NCBI RefSeq assembly: GCF_014647675.1
Contig: NZ_BMPQ01000027.1
Span: 6,186 to 70,185 of the forward strand
Direction: 5' to 3'
DNA from: Streptomyces flaveus
Lineage (GTDB): Bacteria; Actinomycetota; Actinomycetes; Streptomycetales; Streptomycetaceae
DNA: 64,000 nt
Part shown: one piece after another, positions 26,003-33,387 of the stretch
Layout of the letters: every line of letters starts with the position of its first letter
How positions within the stretch are numbered: position 1 is the first letter of the stretch
Notes under the pieces: generated by a model
The model's input: the letters and a program-made list of their open reading frames with translations, nothing else
Told to the model about the DNA's origin: nothing
Databases searched by the model: none
Made by a program: the position numbers and the translations under genes

Positions 26003-26220
26003 GGCCACTCCTTCGTGGTGTGGAGATGTCGCCGGTGGAGCCGGCCCCCATCTCATGGTTCGGGGATATGGATGTGGGGGGCGGGATGTGCGTGGGGGTC
26101 TCTGGGGTGTGGAGCTCTGGGAGATGCGGTTCTGCGGTGTTGATGTCGGCCGTCGAACCGCACCACCGGTGCCGTCTGTACGGCGTCGCCGCCGTCGTCG
26201 TACGGCGTGATCGGTCGCCC

Positions 26221-26240
26221 GGCGGTCCGGTCGGACCGCC
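26221..26240 (-). terminator. Terminator of the P450/CoA-ligase operon
   Basis: Perfect 9-bp arms GGCGGTCCG / CGGACCGCC with a two-base loop, 18 bases beyond the stop of the acyl-CoA ligase gene. The same 256-base gap contains three copies of GTACGGCGT (26178, 26200, 26242). Confidence 0.6.
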
Positions 26241-26258
26241 CGTACGGCGTGTGTGATC

Positions 26259-27749
26259 TCAGTCGTCCAGCAGCGTCGTCAGCCGCTGCCGCTGGAGTTT
26301 CCCGGTCGCCCCTCGGGGCAGTGCCGGGACGACGCAGAGGAGGCGGGGCCACTTGTGGCGGGCCAGCCGTCCGTCGAGGTGAGCGCGGACGTCGTCGAGC
26401 GTCGGTTCGCCTGAGTCGGAGACGAGGAACGCGGTCACGACCTCGCCCCACACCTCGTCCGGCGTCCCGGACACCGCGACCTCGACCACGCCCGGAAGGT
26501 CGGCCAGCGCGTTCTCGACCTCGGCGGGGTCGACGTTCTCGCCGCCGGTGATGATCGTGTCCTTGACCCGGCCGACGACCTCCAGCCGGCCGTCGGCGTC
26601 GACACGTCCCCGGTCGCCGCTGTGGAACCAGCCCTCGGCGTCGGTGGCGGGCCGCAGCCCGGTCGCCGTCCAGTAGTGCGAGGCGACCGACGGTCCGCGC
26701 ACCCAGATCTCACCGGCGACACCCGCCGGGGCGGGCGCCCCCGCCCCGTCCACGACCAGCAGCTCGACATGGGGCACGGCACGCCCCGCGACGGCGGCGG
26801 CCGTGTCGAGCGGCGAGTACGTCACCCCCGCACAGGTCTCCGTCAGCCCGTAGGAGTCGGCGACCCCGATGCCGCGCTCGTGGAGCTGCGCCCGGGTCGC
26901 CGTCTGGGCCGGTGCCCCGCCGGACAGGACCCATCGAAGGGTGTCCAGGTCACCGCTGGTGAAGCGGGGGTGCCGGGCCAGCAGCGCGGCCATGGCGGGC
27001 ACCGCGAACGCGCAGGTCACCCGGTGGTCACGGACCAGATCGGTGAACAGGTCCGGGTCGAACCTCGGCGCCAGCACCACCGTTCCGCGCCGTGCCCACG
27101 TGTACTGCGGAAGCCCGCCCAGTACGGCCACGTGCGCCAGCGGGGTGGAGACGAGGGCGACGTCGTCCTCGCCGACCGGCAGCAGGGACAGGCCGTTGAC
27201 CATGCTCCAGCGCAGGTTGTCGTGCGTGAGCGCGACCCCTTTGGGGCGGCCGGAGGTCCCGGACGTGAACGCGATGATCGCGACATCGGACCCCGCGGGC
27301 GGCTCGGGATCGGCGGCCGGCGCCGACGCCTCGTCGCCGGGGTGCAGCTCGTCCCACGTCAGCCGGAAGCACGTACCACCGCCATCGCCCGGACCCGCGC
27401 TCAGGAACCGTTCGTCACCGGCCACCGCACGCGGCGCGGTCTCCTCGCGGAACACCGCCAGCTCGCCGCCGGTCACCTGAGGGTGGACCGGTACGAGGAC
27501 CGCGCCCATCCGCGTCACGGCGAACAGCGTGATCAGGGCCTCGGGCCGGGCTGCCCCCTGCATCACCACCCGGTCGCCCCTGCGCACCCCGAACTTGTCG
27601 AGCCGGGCGACCGTGCGCCGCACGGCCAGATCCAGCTCGGCATAGGTCCAGGACCTGTCCGCGAAGATCAGGGCGGTGCGCGAGCCGGCCTCGGCCGCGC
27701 TCGTCACGAGGTGGGCGCCGAACCACACCTCGGTGGAGTCTCCGGTCAT
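26259..27749 (-). CDS. AMP-dependent acyl-CoA synthetase
   Basis: Protein of 496 residues of the ANL superfamily. All main motifs are visible: the phosphate loop AFTSGTSGRPKG (about residue 160), SYGLTETCAG (about residue 300), the hinge region HSGDRGRVDADGRLEVVGRVKD and the catalytic lysine in GATGKLQR near the C-terminus. It should activate an aromatic or aliphatic carboxylate to its CoA ester. The ATG overlaps the ferredoxin-reductase stop (ATGA), making it the last gene of the P450 operon. That suggests its substrate derives from the P450 product. Confidence 0.9.
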   Translation of the reverse strand: MTGDSTEVWFGAHLVTSAAEAGSRTALIFADRSWTYAELDLAVRRTVARLDKFGVRRGDRVVMQGAARPEALITLFAVTRMGAVLVPVHPQVTGGELAVFREETAPRAVAGDERFLSAGPGDGGGTCFRLTWDELHPGDEASAPAADPEPPAGSDVAIIAFTSGTSGRPKGVALTHDNLRWSMVNGLSLLPVGEDDVALVSTPLAHVAVLGGLPQYTWARRGTVVLAPRFDPDLFTDLVRDHRVTCAFAVPAMAALLARHPRFTSGDLDTLRWVLSGGAPAQTATRAQLHERGIGVADSYGLTETCAGVTYSPLDTAAAVAGRAVPHVELLVVDGAGAPAPAGVAGEIWVRGPSVASHYWTATGLRPATDAEGWFHSGDRGRVDADGRLEVVGRVKDTIITGGENVDPAEVENALADLPGVVEVAVSGTPDEVWGEVVTAFLVSDSGEPTLDDVRAHLDGRLARHKWPRLLCVVPALPRGATGKLQRQRLTTLLDD

Positions 27750-29002
27750 GCGCGCACCTCCTTCCTACGTCGGGCGCGGGCGAGGGCGCCGAGGGTGGAC
27801 CCCGCGAGATCGGCGGGGGAGACGGGCGGGTTCTGCTGGAGCAGTCGACGGGCCGCCAGGTGCTCGGCGGGCCAGTTCAGTGTCTCCACGGCCACCAGCC
27901 GCTCGTCGCGGAAGGCGTACACGGCCAGCCGTTCCGGGGTGTCACTGTCACCGGGCACCACCCGCACTTCGTCGGTGCTCGCCCGCAACCCCGCGATCTG
28001 GAGCTTCACCGGACCTTGGTCGCTCCAGAACCACGGCAGACTCTCGTACGGCCCGGCGGCGCCCCCGGCGATACGGCGGCCGACGAGTGCCCCCTGGTCG
28101 ATGGCGTTCTGCACGGACTCCAGCCGGATGAGCCCGTCCGCGTGCGGATGCGGATGCCGGGCGCAGTCGCCCACGGCAAAGACCCGGGGATCGGAAACCG
28201 AGCGCAGCTGCTCGTCCACGATCACCCCGTCGTCCACCGCCAGACCCGCCTCGCGGGCCAGTTCGTCCCTGGGCGTGGCCCCGATGCCGTAGACCACGAG
28301 GTCGGCGGGGAGCGGGCCTTGGCCGGTGACGACCTGGTGGACCTGCCCGTCCTTGCCCTCGATCTGCTCGATGGCCGTTCCGGTGAGGATACGGATGCCG
28401 TCGCGCTCGTGCCGCTCCCGCAGATGCTCCTCGAGTTGAGGTGAGACGGCCCGGCTGAGCAGCCGGTCGGCCAGTTCGACCACCGTCACGCGTGCTCCGC
28501 CTGCCTGGGCGACCTGGGCCAGTTCCAGTCCTATGAACCCGCCGCCCACGACCACGACGTCACGGGCCGTCGTCAGGGCCCGGCCGATCGTGAGGGCGTC
28601 GTCGAGGGAGCGCAGCGCGTGGACGCCCGCCAGCTCGGCGCCGGGGACGGGCAGCGGACGGTTGCGCGCGCCGGTCGCCAGGACGAGGTGCTCGTACGGG
28701 ACGCGCTCGCCCGAGCCGGTGGTCACCGCGCAGGCGGCCGTGTCGAGGGCGGCGACGTACTCGCCGAGCCGCAGATCGATGTCCCGCTCGCGGTAGAAGG
28801 ACTCCGGCACCAGGTCGACGCCCGGGCCCTCCGGTTCGGTGTGGGCCTTCTTGGACAGCGGGGGCCGCTGGTACGGCAGCCGGGGCTCGTCGGCGAAGAC
28901 GGTGACCGGGCCCTCGTACCCGGCGCCGCGCAGGGCCTGGACGACGCTGAACCCGGCCTGTCCGCCCCCGACGACGACCACGCCCGCGTTGGTGCCGCTC
29001 AT
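27746..29002 (-). CDS. FAD-dependent ferredoxin reductase (putidaredoxin-reductase type)
   Basis: Protein of 418 residues. It shows an N-terminal FAD-binding motif (VVVGGGQAGFSVVQAL), the RPPLSKK segment near residue 50, the NAD-binding motif (VVVGGGFIGLELAQ) near residue 150 and the FAD-contacting AVGDCARHPHPH near residue 290. A C-terminal domain of the class I P450 reductase type follows (PWFWSDQGPVKLQIAGL). It passes electrons from NADH to the 2Fe-2S ferredoxin encoded directly upstream. Start and stop overlap both neighbours by four bases, so it is coupled in the operon. It is complete, unlike the related fragment at 37.2-38.1 kb. Confidence 0.93.
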   Translation of the reverse strand: MSGTNAGVVVVGGGQAGFSVVQALRGAGYEGPVTVFADEPRLPYQRPPLSKKAHTEPEGPGVDLVPESFYRERDIDLRLGEYVAALDTAACAVTTGSGERVPYEHLVLATGARNRPLPVPGAELAGVHALRSLDDALTIGRALTTARDVVVVGGGFIGLELAQVAQAGGARVTVVELADRLLSRAVSPQLEEHLRERHERDGIRILTGTAIEQIEGKDGQVHQVVTGQGPLPADLVVYGIGATPRDELAREAGLAVDDGVIVDEQLRSVSDPRVFAVGDCARHPHPHADGLIRLESVQNAIDQGALVGRRIAGGAAGPYESLPWFWSDQGPVKLQIAGLRASTDEVRVVPGDSDTPERLAVYAFRDERLVAVETLNWPAEHLAARRLLQQNPPVSPADLAGSTLGALARARRRKEVRA

Positions 29003-29322
29003 ACCTGCTCCTCGGGGATGTGGACGACCAGCCCGTCGAGCGCGTCGGAGACCTGGACCTGGCAGCTGAGCCGGCTGGTGGGCCGGCGTTCGGCGGCGGT
29101 GAAGTCCAGCATCTCGTCCTCGACGTCGTTCGGCGGTCCCACGAGGTCGCTGTGGCGGTCGTCGACGTAGACGTGGCAGGTGGCGCAGGAGGCGTTTCCG
29201 CCGCACTCCGCGACGATGCCGTCGACGCCGTTCGACACGGCCGCCCGCATGAGCACCGTCCCGGAATCGGCGGTGACCTTGCGTTGGGTGCCGTCGGGCA
29301 ACTCGAAGATGACGATGGGCAT
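28999..29322 (-). CDS. 2Fe-2S ferredoxin (putidaredoxin type)
   Basis: Protein of 107 residues with the vertebrate/putidaredoxin-type cluster pattern: Cys40, Cys46 and Cys49 (ECGGNASCATCHVY) and Cys87 (RLSCQV). The length and the MLDFTAAERRPTSRLSCQ segment fit ferredoxins that serve class I bacterial P450s. It sits between the P450 (61-base gap) and the ferredoxin reductase (ATGA overlap), so it should be the electron carrier of this P450. GGGAGG precedes the ATG at a good distance. Confidence 0.93.
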   Translation of the reverse strand: MPIVIFELPDGTQRKVTADSGTVLMRAAVSNGVDGIVAECGGNASCATCHVYVDDRHSDLVGPPNDVEDEMLDFTAAERRPTSRLSCQVQVSDALDGLVVHIPEEQV

Positions 29323-29383
29323 GAAGTCCTCCCGATGGGGACGGCTCTAGTGGCTCAGCAGGGCTCACAGGGCCCGGCGGGGC

Positions 29384-30595
29384 TCAGGCTTGCCAGGTGA
29401 CGTTCAGCGAGGTGAGTCCCCGGAACACCCAGCCCTCCAGGCGGCCCGCGGCGGAGCCGCTGTCGGATGCTGTCGCGCCCTCGACGAGGCGGAGTCCCTT
29501 GAGGCGGCTGAAGACGAGGGGCCAGGCGAGCGCGCTGACCTCGTGGCGTGCGACCCACGCGCCCATGCAGAAGTGCGGACCGCCACCGAAGGCGAGATGC
29601 GGCCGGTGCGGCCGGTCGATGTCGAACTCGTCGGCCCGTTCGAAGACCGACTCGTCCCGGTTCCCCGAGGCAATGACGAGGGCCACGCGGCTCCCGGCGG
29701 GGAGCGCGACGCCCGCGATCTCGTAGTCCTGGGTGAGCTGGCGTGGATACATGCCGATCGGCGAGATCCAGCGCGCGGTCTCCTCGAAGACCCGCTTCCA
29801 CAGGCCTGGATCGGCCATGACCCGGTCCCGTACGTCCGGGCGTCGCAGCAGTGCCTGCGCACCGACCCCGAAGACGTCGCGCGGTTCGTTGACGCCGCCG
29901 CCGATGACGACCTTGATGTTGTTCTGGATCTCGGTCAGCTCCACCGGATCGGCTGCGTGGACCATGGAGGAGATCACCGAGCCGTCGGGTTCGCGGCGGG
30001 CGGCATCGGCCATTTCGGCCACCGCGTCCTCAATGGCCCGGGTGGCCTGCTCGGCACGCAGCCAGATGTCGGGGTCGTCGGCGTAGTTGCCGTTCGCCGC
30101 CATCATCGCCCGCGACCAGTCGGAGATGTCGTCGGCGCCGGCGTTGCGCAGCCCCAGGACCACGGCCAGGTTGGCCGCCGCGAGCGGCTCGGCGAAGTCG
30201 CCGATCAGGTCGCCCTCGCCGCGCCCGGCGATCCGGTCGAGCAGTTCGTGCGCGTTGCGTTCGAAGGTCCCGGCCCACAGGTCGCGGACCTGGCGGGGGC
30301 GGGTCGGCGGCTCGGCCGCGGCCCGCAGCCGCCGGTGCTCCGGGTCGTCCTCACGGAGCAGATTGGGGCCGATGGTGCGCAGCAGCAGCGAGCCCTCCTC
30401 GCGCGAGCTGAACACCTCCGGCAGCTTCTCCGCGTGGACGATGTCCTCGTACCGGGTCAGCAGATGCCGTCCGACCGACGGCACCCACGCCAGCGGTGCG
30501 GTGCGGCGCAGCTCCGCGTAGGCCGGGTACGGGTCGCGGCGCAGCTCGGCGAGGTCGAGCTCGACGACCGGCGCGCCGGGGGCCGCGGTGGTCAT
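29384..30595 (-). CDS. Cytochrome P450, GcoA-like (CYP255-related)
   Basis: Protein of 403 residues with the haem-binding motif FGGGPHFCMGAW (ligand Cys343) and the ExxR helix in FEETARW. The oxygen-activating I helix reads GGGVNEPRD, where most P450s have (A/G)GxxT. From memory, the aromatic O-demethylase GcoA also has Glu-Pro here (MQEPGHG), and it ends GWGFRGPTSLHVTW, close to GWVFRGLTSLNVTW here. The N-terminal DPYPAYAELRRTAPLAWVP is also similar. This supports a role in demethylating a methoxyaromatic, but the substrate is inferred. The gene overlaps the cupin stop (ATGA). GcoA uses a fused reductase, whereas separate ferredoxin and reductase genes follow here. Confidence 0.85.
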   Translation of the reverse strand: MTTAAPGAPVVELDLAELRRDPYPAYAELRRTAPLAWVPSVGRHLLTRYEDIVHAEKLPEVFSSREEGSLLLRTIGPNLLREDDPEHRRLRAAAEPPTRPRQVRDLWAGTFERNAHELLDRIAGRGEGDLIGDFAEPLAAANLAVVLGLRNAGADDISDWSRAMMAANGNYADDPDIWLRAEQATRAIEDAVAEMADAARREPDGSVISSMVHAADPVELTEIQNNIKVVIGGGVNEPRDVFGVGAQALLRRPDVRDRVMADPGLWKRVFEETARWISPIGMYPRQLTQDYEIAGVALPAGSRVALVIASGNRDESVFERADEFDIDRPHRPHLAFGGGPHFCMGAWVARHEVSALAWPLVFSRLKGLRLVEGATASDSGSAAGRLEGWVFRGLTSLNVTWQA

Positions 30596-31122
30596 GACGT
30601 CCCGCTCGCGCTGATCAGGACGAAGAACATCGTGGCGGGCTCCGTGCCGGTCACGCGCCAGGCGTGCCGGGTGCCGTTCTGGACGACCAGGTCGCCGGGC
30701 CCCAGCGTGGCGACCTCACCGCCGTCCAGGTCGAGGACGATCTCGCCGGACAGGACCACGCCGTAGTCGACGGTGGGGGTGGTGTGCATACCAGGGTTGT
30801 CGGGCTCGAAGAGTTCGGCGAGTCCGGGGGAGGTCGCCAACTGCTCGGCCGCCGCGGCGGCGGGGTCGAAGCCGGGGTCGGCGTAGACGGCGCTCGGCGG
30901 GAAGGTGACGGTCAGGGCGATCGTTTCGCCGGGAGCAGGCACGAAGGACTTCAGCGATGCCGTCGGGTCGGCCGACGGGGTGGCGGGCGCCATCGTGTTC
31001 CACACCAGGGACCTGGCGTGGCCCGGGGTGTGGACGCACTGATGGGTGCGCGGCGGCTCGCCGTCACTGATGATCACGGGCTTGCCGCTCGGGCTGACAC
31101 CGGTAACGACACGACGGACCAT
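30592..31122 (-). CDS. Cupin-domain protein
   Basis: Protein of 176 residues. The C-terminal half is a cupin barrel with TPTVDYGVVLSGEIVLDLDGG and LGPGDLVVQNGTRHAW near residues 118-160. The metal-binding residues of typical cupins are only partly recognisable. The N-terminal half (VSPSGKPVIISDGEPP) resembles the lead-in of cupins encoded near aromatic-catabolism enzymes. It is the first gene of the P450 operon, with GGGAG before the ATG, and overlaps the P450 start. Whether it is an enzyme, a ligand-binding accessory or a regulator cannot be told from the sequence. Confidence 0.75.
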   Translation of the reverse strand: MVRRVVTGVSPSGKPVIISDGEPPRTHQCVHTPGHARSLVWNTMAPATPSADPTASLKSFVPAPGETIALTVTFPPSAVYADPGFDPAAAAAEQLATSPGLAELFEPDNPGMHTTPTVDYGVVLSGEIVLDLDGGEVATLGPGDLVVQNGTRHAWRVTGTEPATMFFVLISASGTS

Positions 31123-31178
31123 GATTCTCTCCCTTGAGAAACCGACGGGGGGCGTCAGGTGAAGGTGGCTGAACGCTA

Positions 31179-31186
31179 AAGCGCTT
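31179..31186. promoter_or_regulatory. Palindromic core AAGCGCTT upstream of the P450 operon
   Basis: The core lies in CTAAAGCGCTTAG, 57 bases before the cupin start. It resembles the LacI operator at 9075 (TTAAAGCGCTTTAA), so a LacI-type or other dimeric regulator may bind. A second weak repeat, TCAAA-N11-TTTGA, lies at 31214-31234. Confidence 0.4.
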
Positions 31187-31289
31187 AGGGGGTATTCGAT
31201 AGATGTGTGACAGTCAAAGTTCTGACGAATTTGAAAGATGGCGTCACCACGGGCACCGGGCAGTCGTCCGAGGGGCCGGGCGCGGTCGT

Positions 31290-31832
31290 TCAGTCTGCGG
31301 CCGGGGTCTCCTGATTGACCAGGGTTCGCAGCAGGTGAACCAGCTCACCGAGCTGGTCGTCGCGCAGGACGGCCGTCCACGCCCGCTCGCGCAGGGTCTG
31401 GGCCTCGATGGCCTTCCGCAGCGTCTCGCGGCCCTCTTCCGTGAGCTCGACGATCAGCTGGCGGCGGTCGGTCTCCACGCGCTTGCGCGTGACCAGTCCG
31501 CGGTTCTCCAGCGTCGTCAGCGCGCTGGAGATGCTGGCGCGCGTGGACCCGGAGACCCGGCCGATGTCCTGCTGGGCGAGGCCGTCGTAGGCCCACAGCG
31601 CGTTCAGGATGCGGAATCCCGCCCAGGTCAGACCGAGCGGCCGGTGGACGTGCTTCTCGAAGTCCTTGGTCAGCCGGGCCTCGAGGCGGGTGAGGTCGGT
31701 GACCATCTCGATCGCGTCGAGATCCCGGGGATCGGTCGTGCCCAGCTCGCGATGGTGATGGCGCAGCAGCTCCGAGAACTCCCGGGTCCGGCGCAGCCTC
31801 GCAGCTTCCGCTTCTCCTACGGTCTCCGTCAC
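31290..31832 (-). CDS. MarR-family transcriptional regulator
   Basis: Protein of 180 residues. The winged helix-turn-helix of MarR proteins spans about residues 68-140 (LTWAGFRILNALWAYDGLAQQDIGRVSGSTRASISSALTTLE and the wing TRKRVETDRRQLIVELT). Helical dimerisation regions lie at both ends. MarR proteins in catabolic clusters usually respond to an aromatic substrate or a CoA thioester. It is the third gene after the CMD-like protein and the FAH-family hydrolase, 35 bases downstream. It faces the promoter of the P450 operon, so it may control one or both. The GTG start has GGGAG nearby. Confidence 0.88.
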   Translation of the reverse strand: MTETVGEAEAARLRRTREFSELLRHHHRELGTTDPRDLDAIEMVTDLTRLEARLTKDFEKHVHRPLGLTWAGFRILNALWAYDGLAQQDIGRVSGSTRASISSALTTLENRGLVTRKRVETDRRQLIVELTEEGRETLRKAIEAQTLRERAWTAVLRDDQLGELVHLLRTLVNQETPAAD

Positions 31833-31867
31833 GATCTCCCGCCCTCTCTGGCCCGGCCGGACTTGTG

Positions 31868-32716
31868 TCAGCCGGCGACGATCGGATTGACCATAGTGCC
31901 GACGCCCGTGACCTCGGTCCGCAGGACCTTACCTTCGGTGAGGTACAGCCGAGGGGTGCGGCGGACACCGCAGCCGGCCGGGGTGCCGGTGAAGATGAGG
32001 TCGCCCGGCTCGAACGTCACCCGCTTCGACAGCCAGGCGATCAGCTCGGGCACGCTGAAGATGAGGTCCGAGGTGCGGCCCCGCTGCACCTCGAGGTCGT
32101 CGACCCAGCCGGCCACCTCGATGTCGTCCGGGTCCTCGAACTCGTCGACGGTCACCAGGTATGGGCCGATCGGGCTGAAGGTGTCGTACGACTTCGGCAG
32201 CGTGAACTGGTTGATCGGCTTACGCCACTGCTCCTTGCGGTCGCTGATGTCCTGACCCGCGGTGACACCCGCCACGTACGACCAGGCGTCGGTCTCGGAG
32301 ATGTTCTTGCCGGCCCTCCCCATGACCACCACGAGTTCGGCCTCGTAGTCGACCTTGTCGTACTGCGGCTCCACCACGACAGAGTCGTACGGGCCGACCA
32401 CCGACGAGGCGAACTTGGCGAACACCGATGGTTCGTCCGGGACCGGGAGGTTGGACTCCTCGGCGTGCGCACGGTAGTTGAGGGCCACCCCGATCGCCTT
32501 GTACGGCTTGGCGACCTGGCCCAGGTCACGCAGCTCGAACGGCCTCCAGTCGGCATCCGCGGCACGCTCGGCGAGAGTGCGCAGCTCGTCGTGGAGCGAG
32601 AGGTCGGAGAGGACCTCCAGGCGCGGCTCGATCGCTCCCTTGCTGGCGTCCGCGATGTCGAGGGCGCGGTCCCCGCGCACAGCGACGGGGCGGCCGGCGA
32701 GGTTGGCGAGCTTCAT
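31868..32716 (-). CDS. Fumarylacetoacetate hydrolase-family protein
   Basis: Protein of 282 residues. The C-terminal FAH domain (about residues 75-280) shows GVALNYRAHAEES, the metal-binding carboxylates in DYEAELVVVMGR and AGQDISDR, the KSYDTFSPIGPYLV segment and TGTPAGCG. Members of this family hydrolyse, decarboxylate or isomerise the 2-hydroxymuconate-type products of extradiol ring cleavage. Its start overlaps the CMD-like gene stop (ATGA). The divergent extradiol dioxygenase at 33388 is the natural pathway partner. Whether it acts as hydrolase or decarboxylase cannot be decided from motifs. Confidence 0.88.
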   Translation of the reverse strand: MKLANLAGRPVAVRGDRALDIADASKGAIEPRLEVLSDLSLHDELRTLAERAADADWRPFELRDLGQVAKPYKAIGVALNYRAHAEESNLPVPDEPSVFAKFASSVVGPYDSVVVEPQYDKVDYEAELVVVMGRAGKNISETDAWSYVAGVTAGQDISDRKEQWRKPINQFTLPKSYDTFSPIGPYLVTVDEFEDPDDIEVAGWVDDLEVQRGRTSDLIFSVPELIAWLSKRVTFEPGDLIFTGTPAGCGVRRTPRLYLTEGKVLRTEVTGVGTMVNPIVAG

Positions 32717-33306
32717 GCGGGCACTTCCTTCTGGTCGGAGAGCTGCGGGAGGGGGAGCGCGAGGTCGCCCTCCGCCTGTACGCCGAGCGTGTTGATGACG
32801 GTGGCGATGGTGAGGTACTGGCCGACGGTGTAGAGGACGTCGATGATCTGCTCGACACTCAGGTGCGCCTCGAGTCGGCCCCACAGCTCGTCGTCGACGG
32901 ACTGGCGGTCGATGAGCGAGTCGGTGGCGGCGAGCAGGACCTGGTCGAGGGCGTCGAGGCCGTCCCACGCGCCGGTCGCGGCGGCGAGGATCGTCTCGTC
33001 GGCCAACCCCGCCCGGCGGGCGATCCTGACGTGCTGGTCCCACTCGTACGCCGCCTGGGCGCGGGCGGCGATCCGCAGGATCATCAGCTCCCGGGACGTC
33101 AGCGGCAGGGTGTTCTTGCCCAGCACGTGGTTACTGAAGACGAGGTAGCGGCGCAGCGCGTCCTCGTGGTGGGCCAGGGTGGCCCAGATCGTGTAGATGC
33201 GGCCGTTCTGATCGCGGTACGGCGCCAGTGCGGCCAGCGTCTTCTCCTGCAGGTCGGCCTCGTCTACGGGCCGCACGCGGGCTTTCTCGGGCACATCTCC
33301 CGGCAT
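32713..33306 (-). CDS. Carboxymuconolactone decarboxylase-family (AhpD-like) protein
   Basis: Protein of 197 residues with an AhpD-like helical fold. The core (SRELMILRIAARAQAAYEWDQHVRIARRAGL, about residues 70-100) has the E-x(3)-H pattern of the CMD family but no CxxC, so it is not a peroxidase of the AhpD type. The second conserved part is LYTVGQYLTIATVINTLGV. Members near aromatic genes may be lactone decarboxylases or uncharacterised accessory enzymes. It is the first gene of the operon, with GAGGAGG before the ATG. An inverted repeat in its leader probably controls it. Confidence 0.8.
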   Translation of the reverse strand: MPGDVPEKARVRPVDEADLQEKTLAALAPYRDQNGRIYTIWATLAHHEDALRRYLVFSNHVLGKNTLPLTSRELMILRIAARAQAAYEWDQHVRIARRAGLADETILAAATGAWDGLDALDQVLLAATDSLIDRQSVDDELWGRLEAHLSVEQIIDVLYTVGQYLTIATVINTLGVQAEGDLALPLPQLSDQKEVPA

Positions 33307-33345
33307 CGGAGTCCTCCTCGGCTCGATGACGTCAACGTATTCGTA

Positions 33346-33368
33346 AGACCCTTGACCGTCAAGAGTCT
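33346..33368. promoter_or_regulatory. 23-bp inverted repeat in the divergent promoter
   Basis: Arms AGACCCTTGAC and GTCAAGAGTCT flank one central C and pair at 10 of 11 positions. The repeat lies 40 bases before the CMD-like gene and 20 bases before the extradiol dioxygenase. It probably binds the regulator of both operons, with the MarR protein at 31290 as the nearest candidate. Confidence 0.65.
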
Positions 33369-33387
33369 AACAAATATTGTCCTCGTC

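Noticed and set aside
26178..26250. Three copies of GTACGGCGT in one intergenic region
   Set aside because: The copies are unevenly spaced and the words are common in this GC range; too short and few for CRISPR or a clear operator array.
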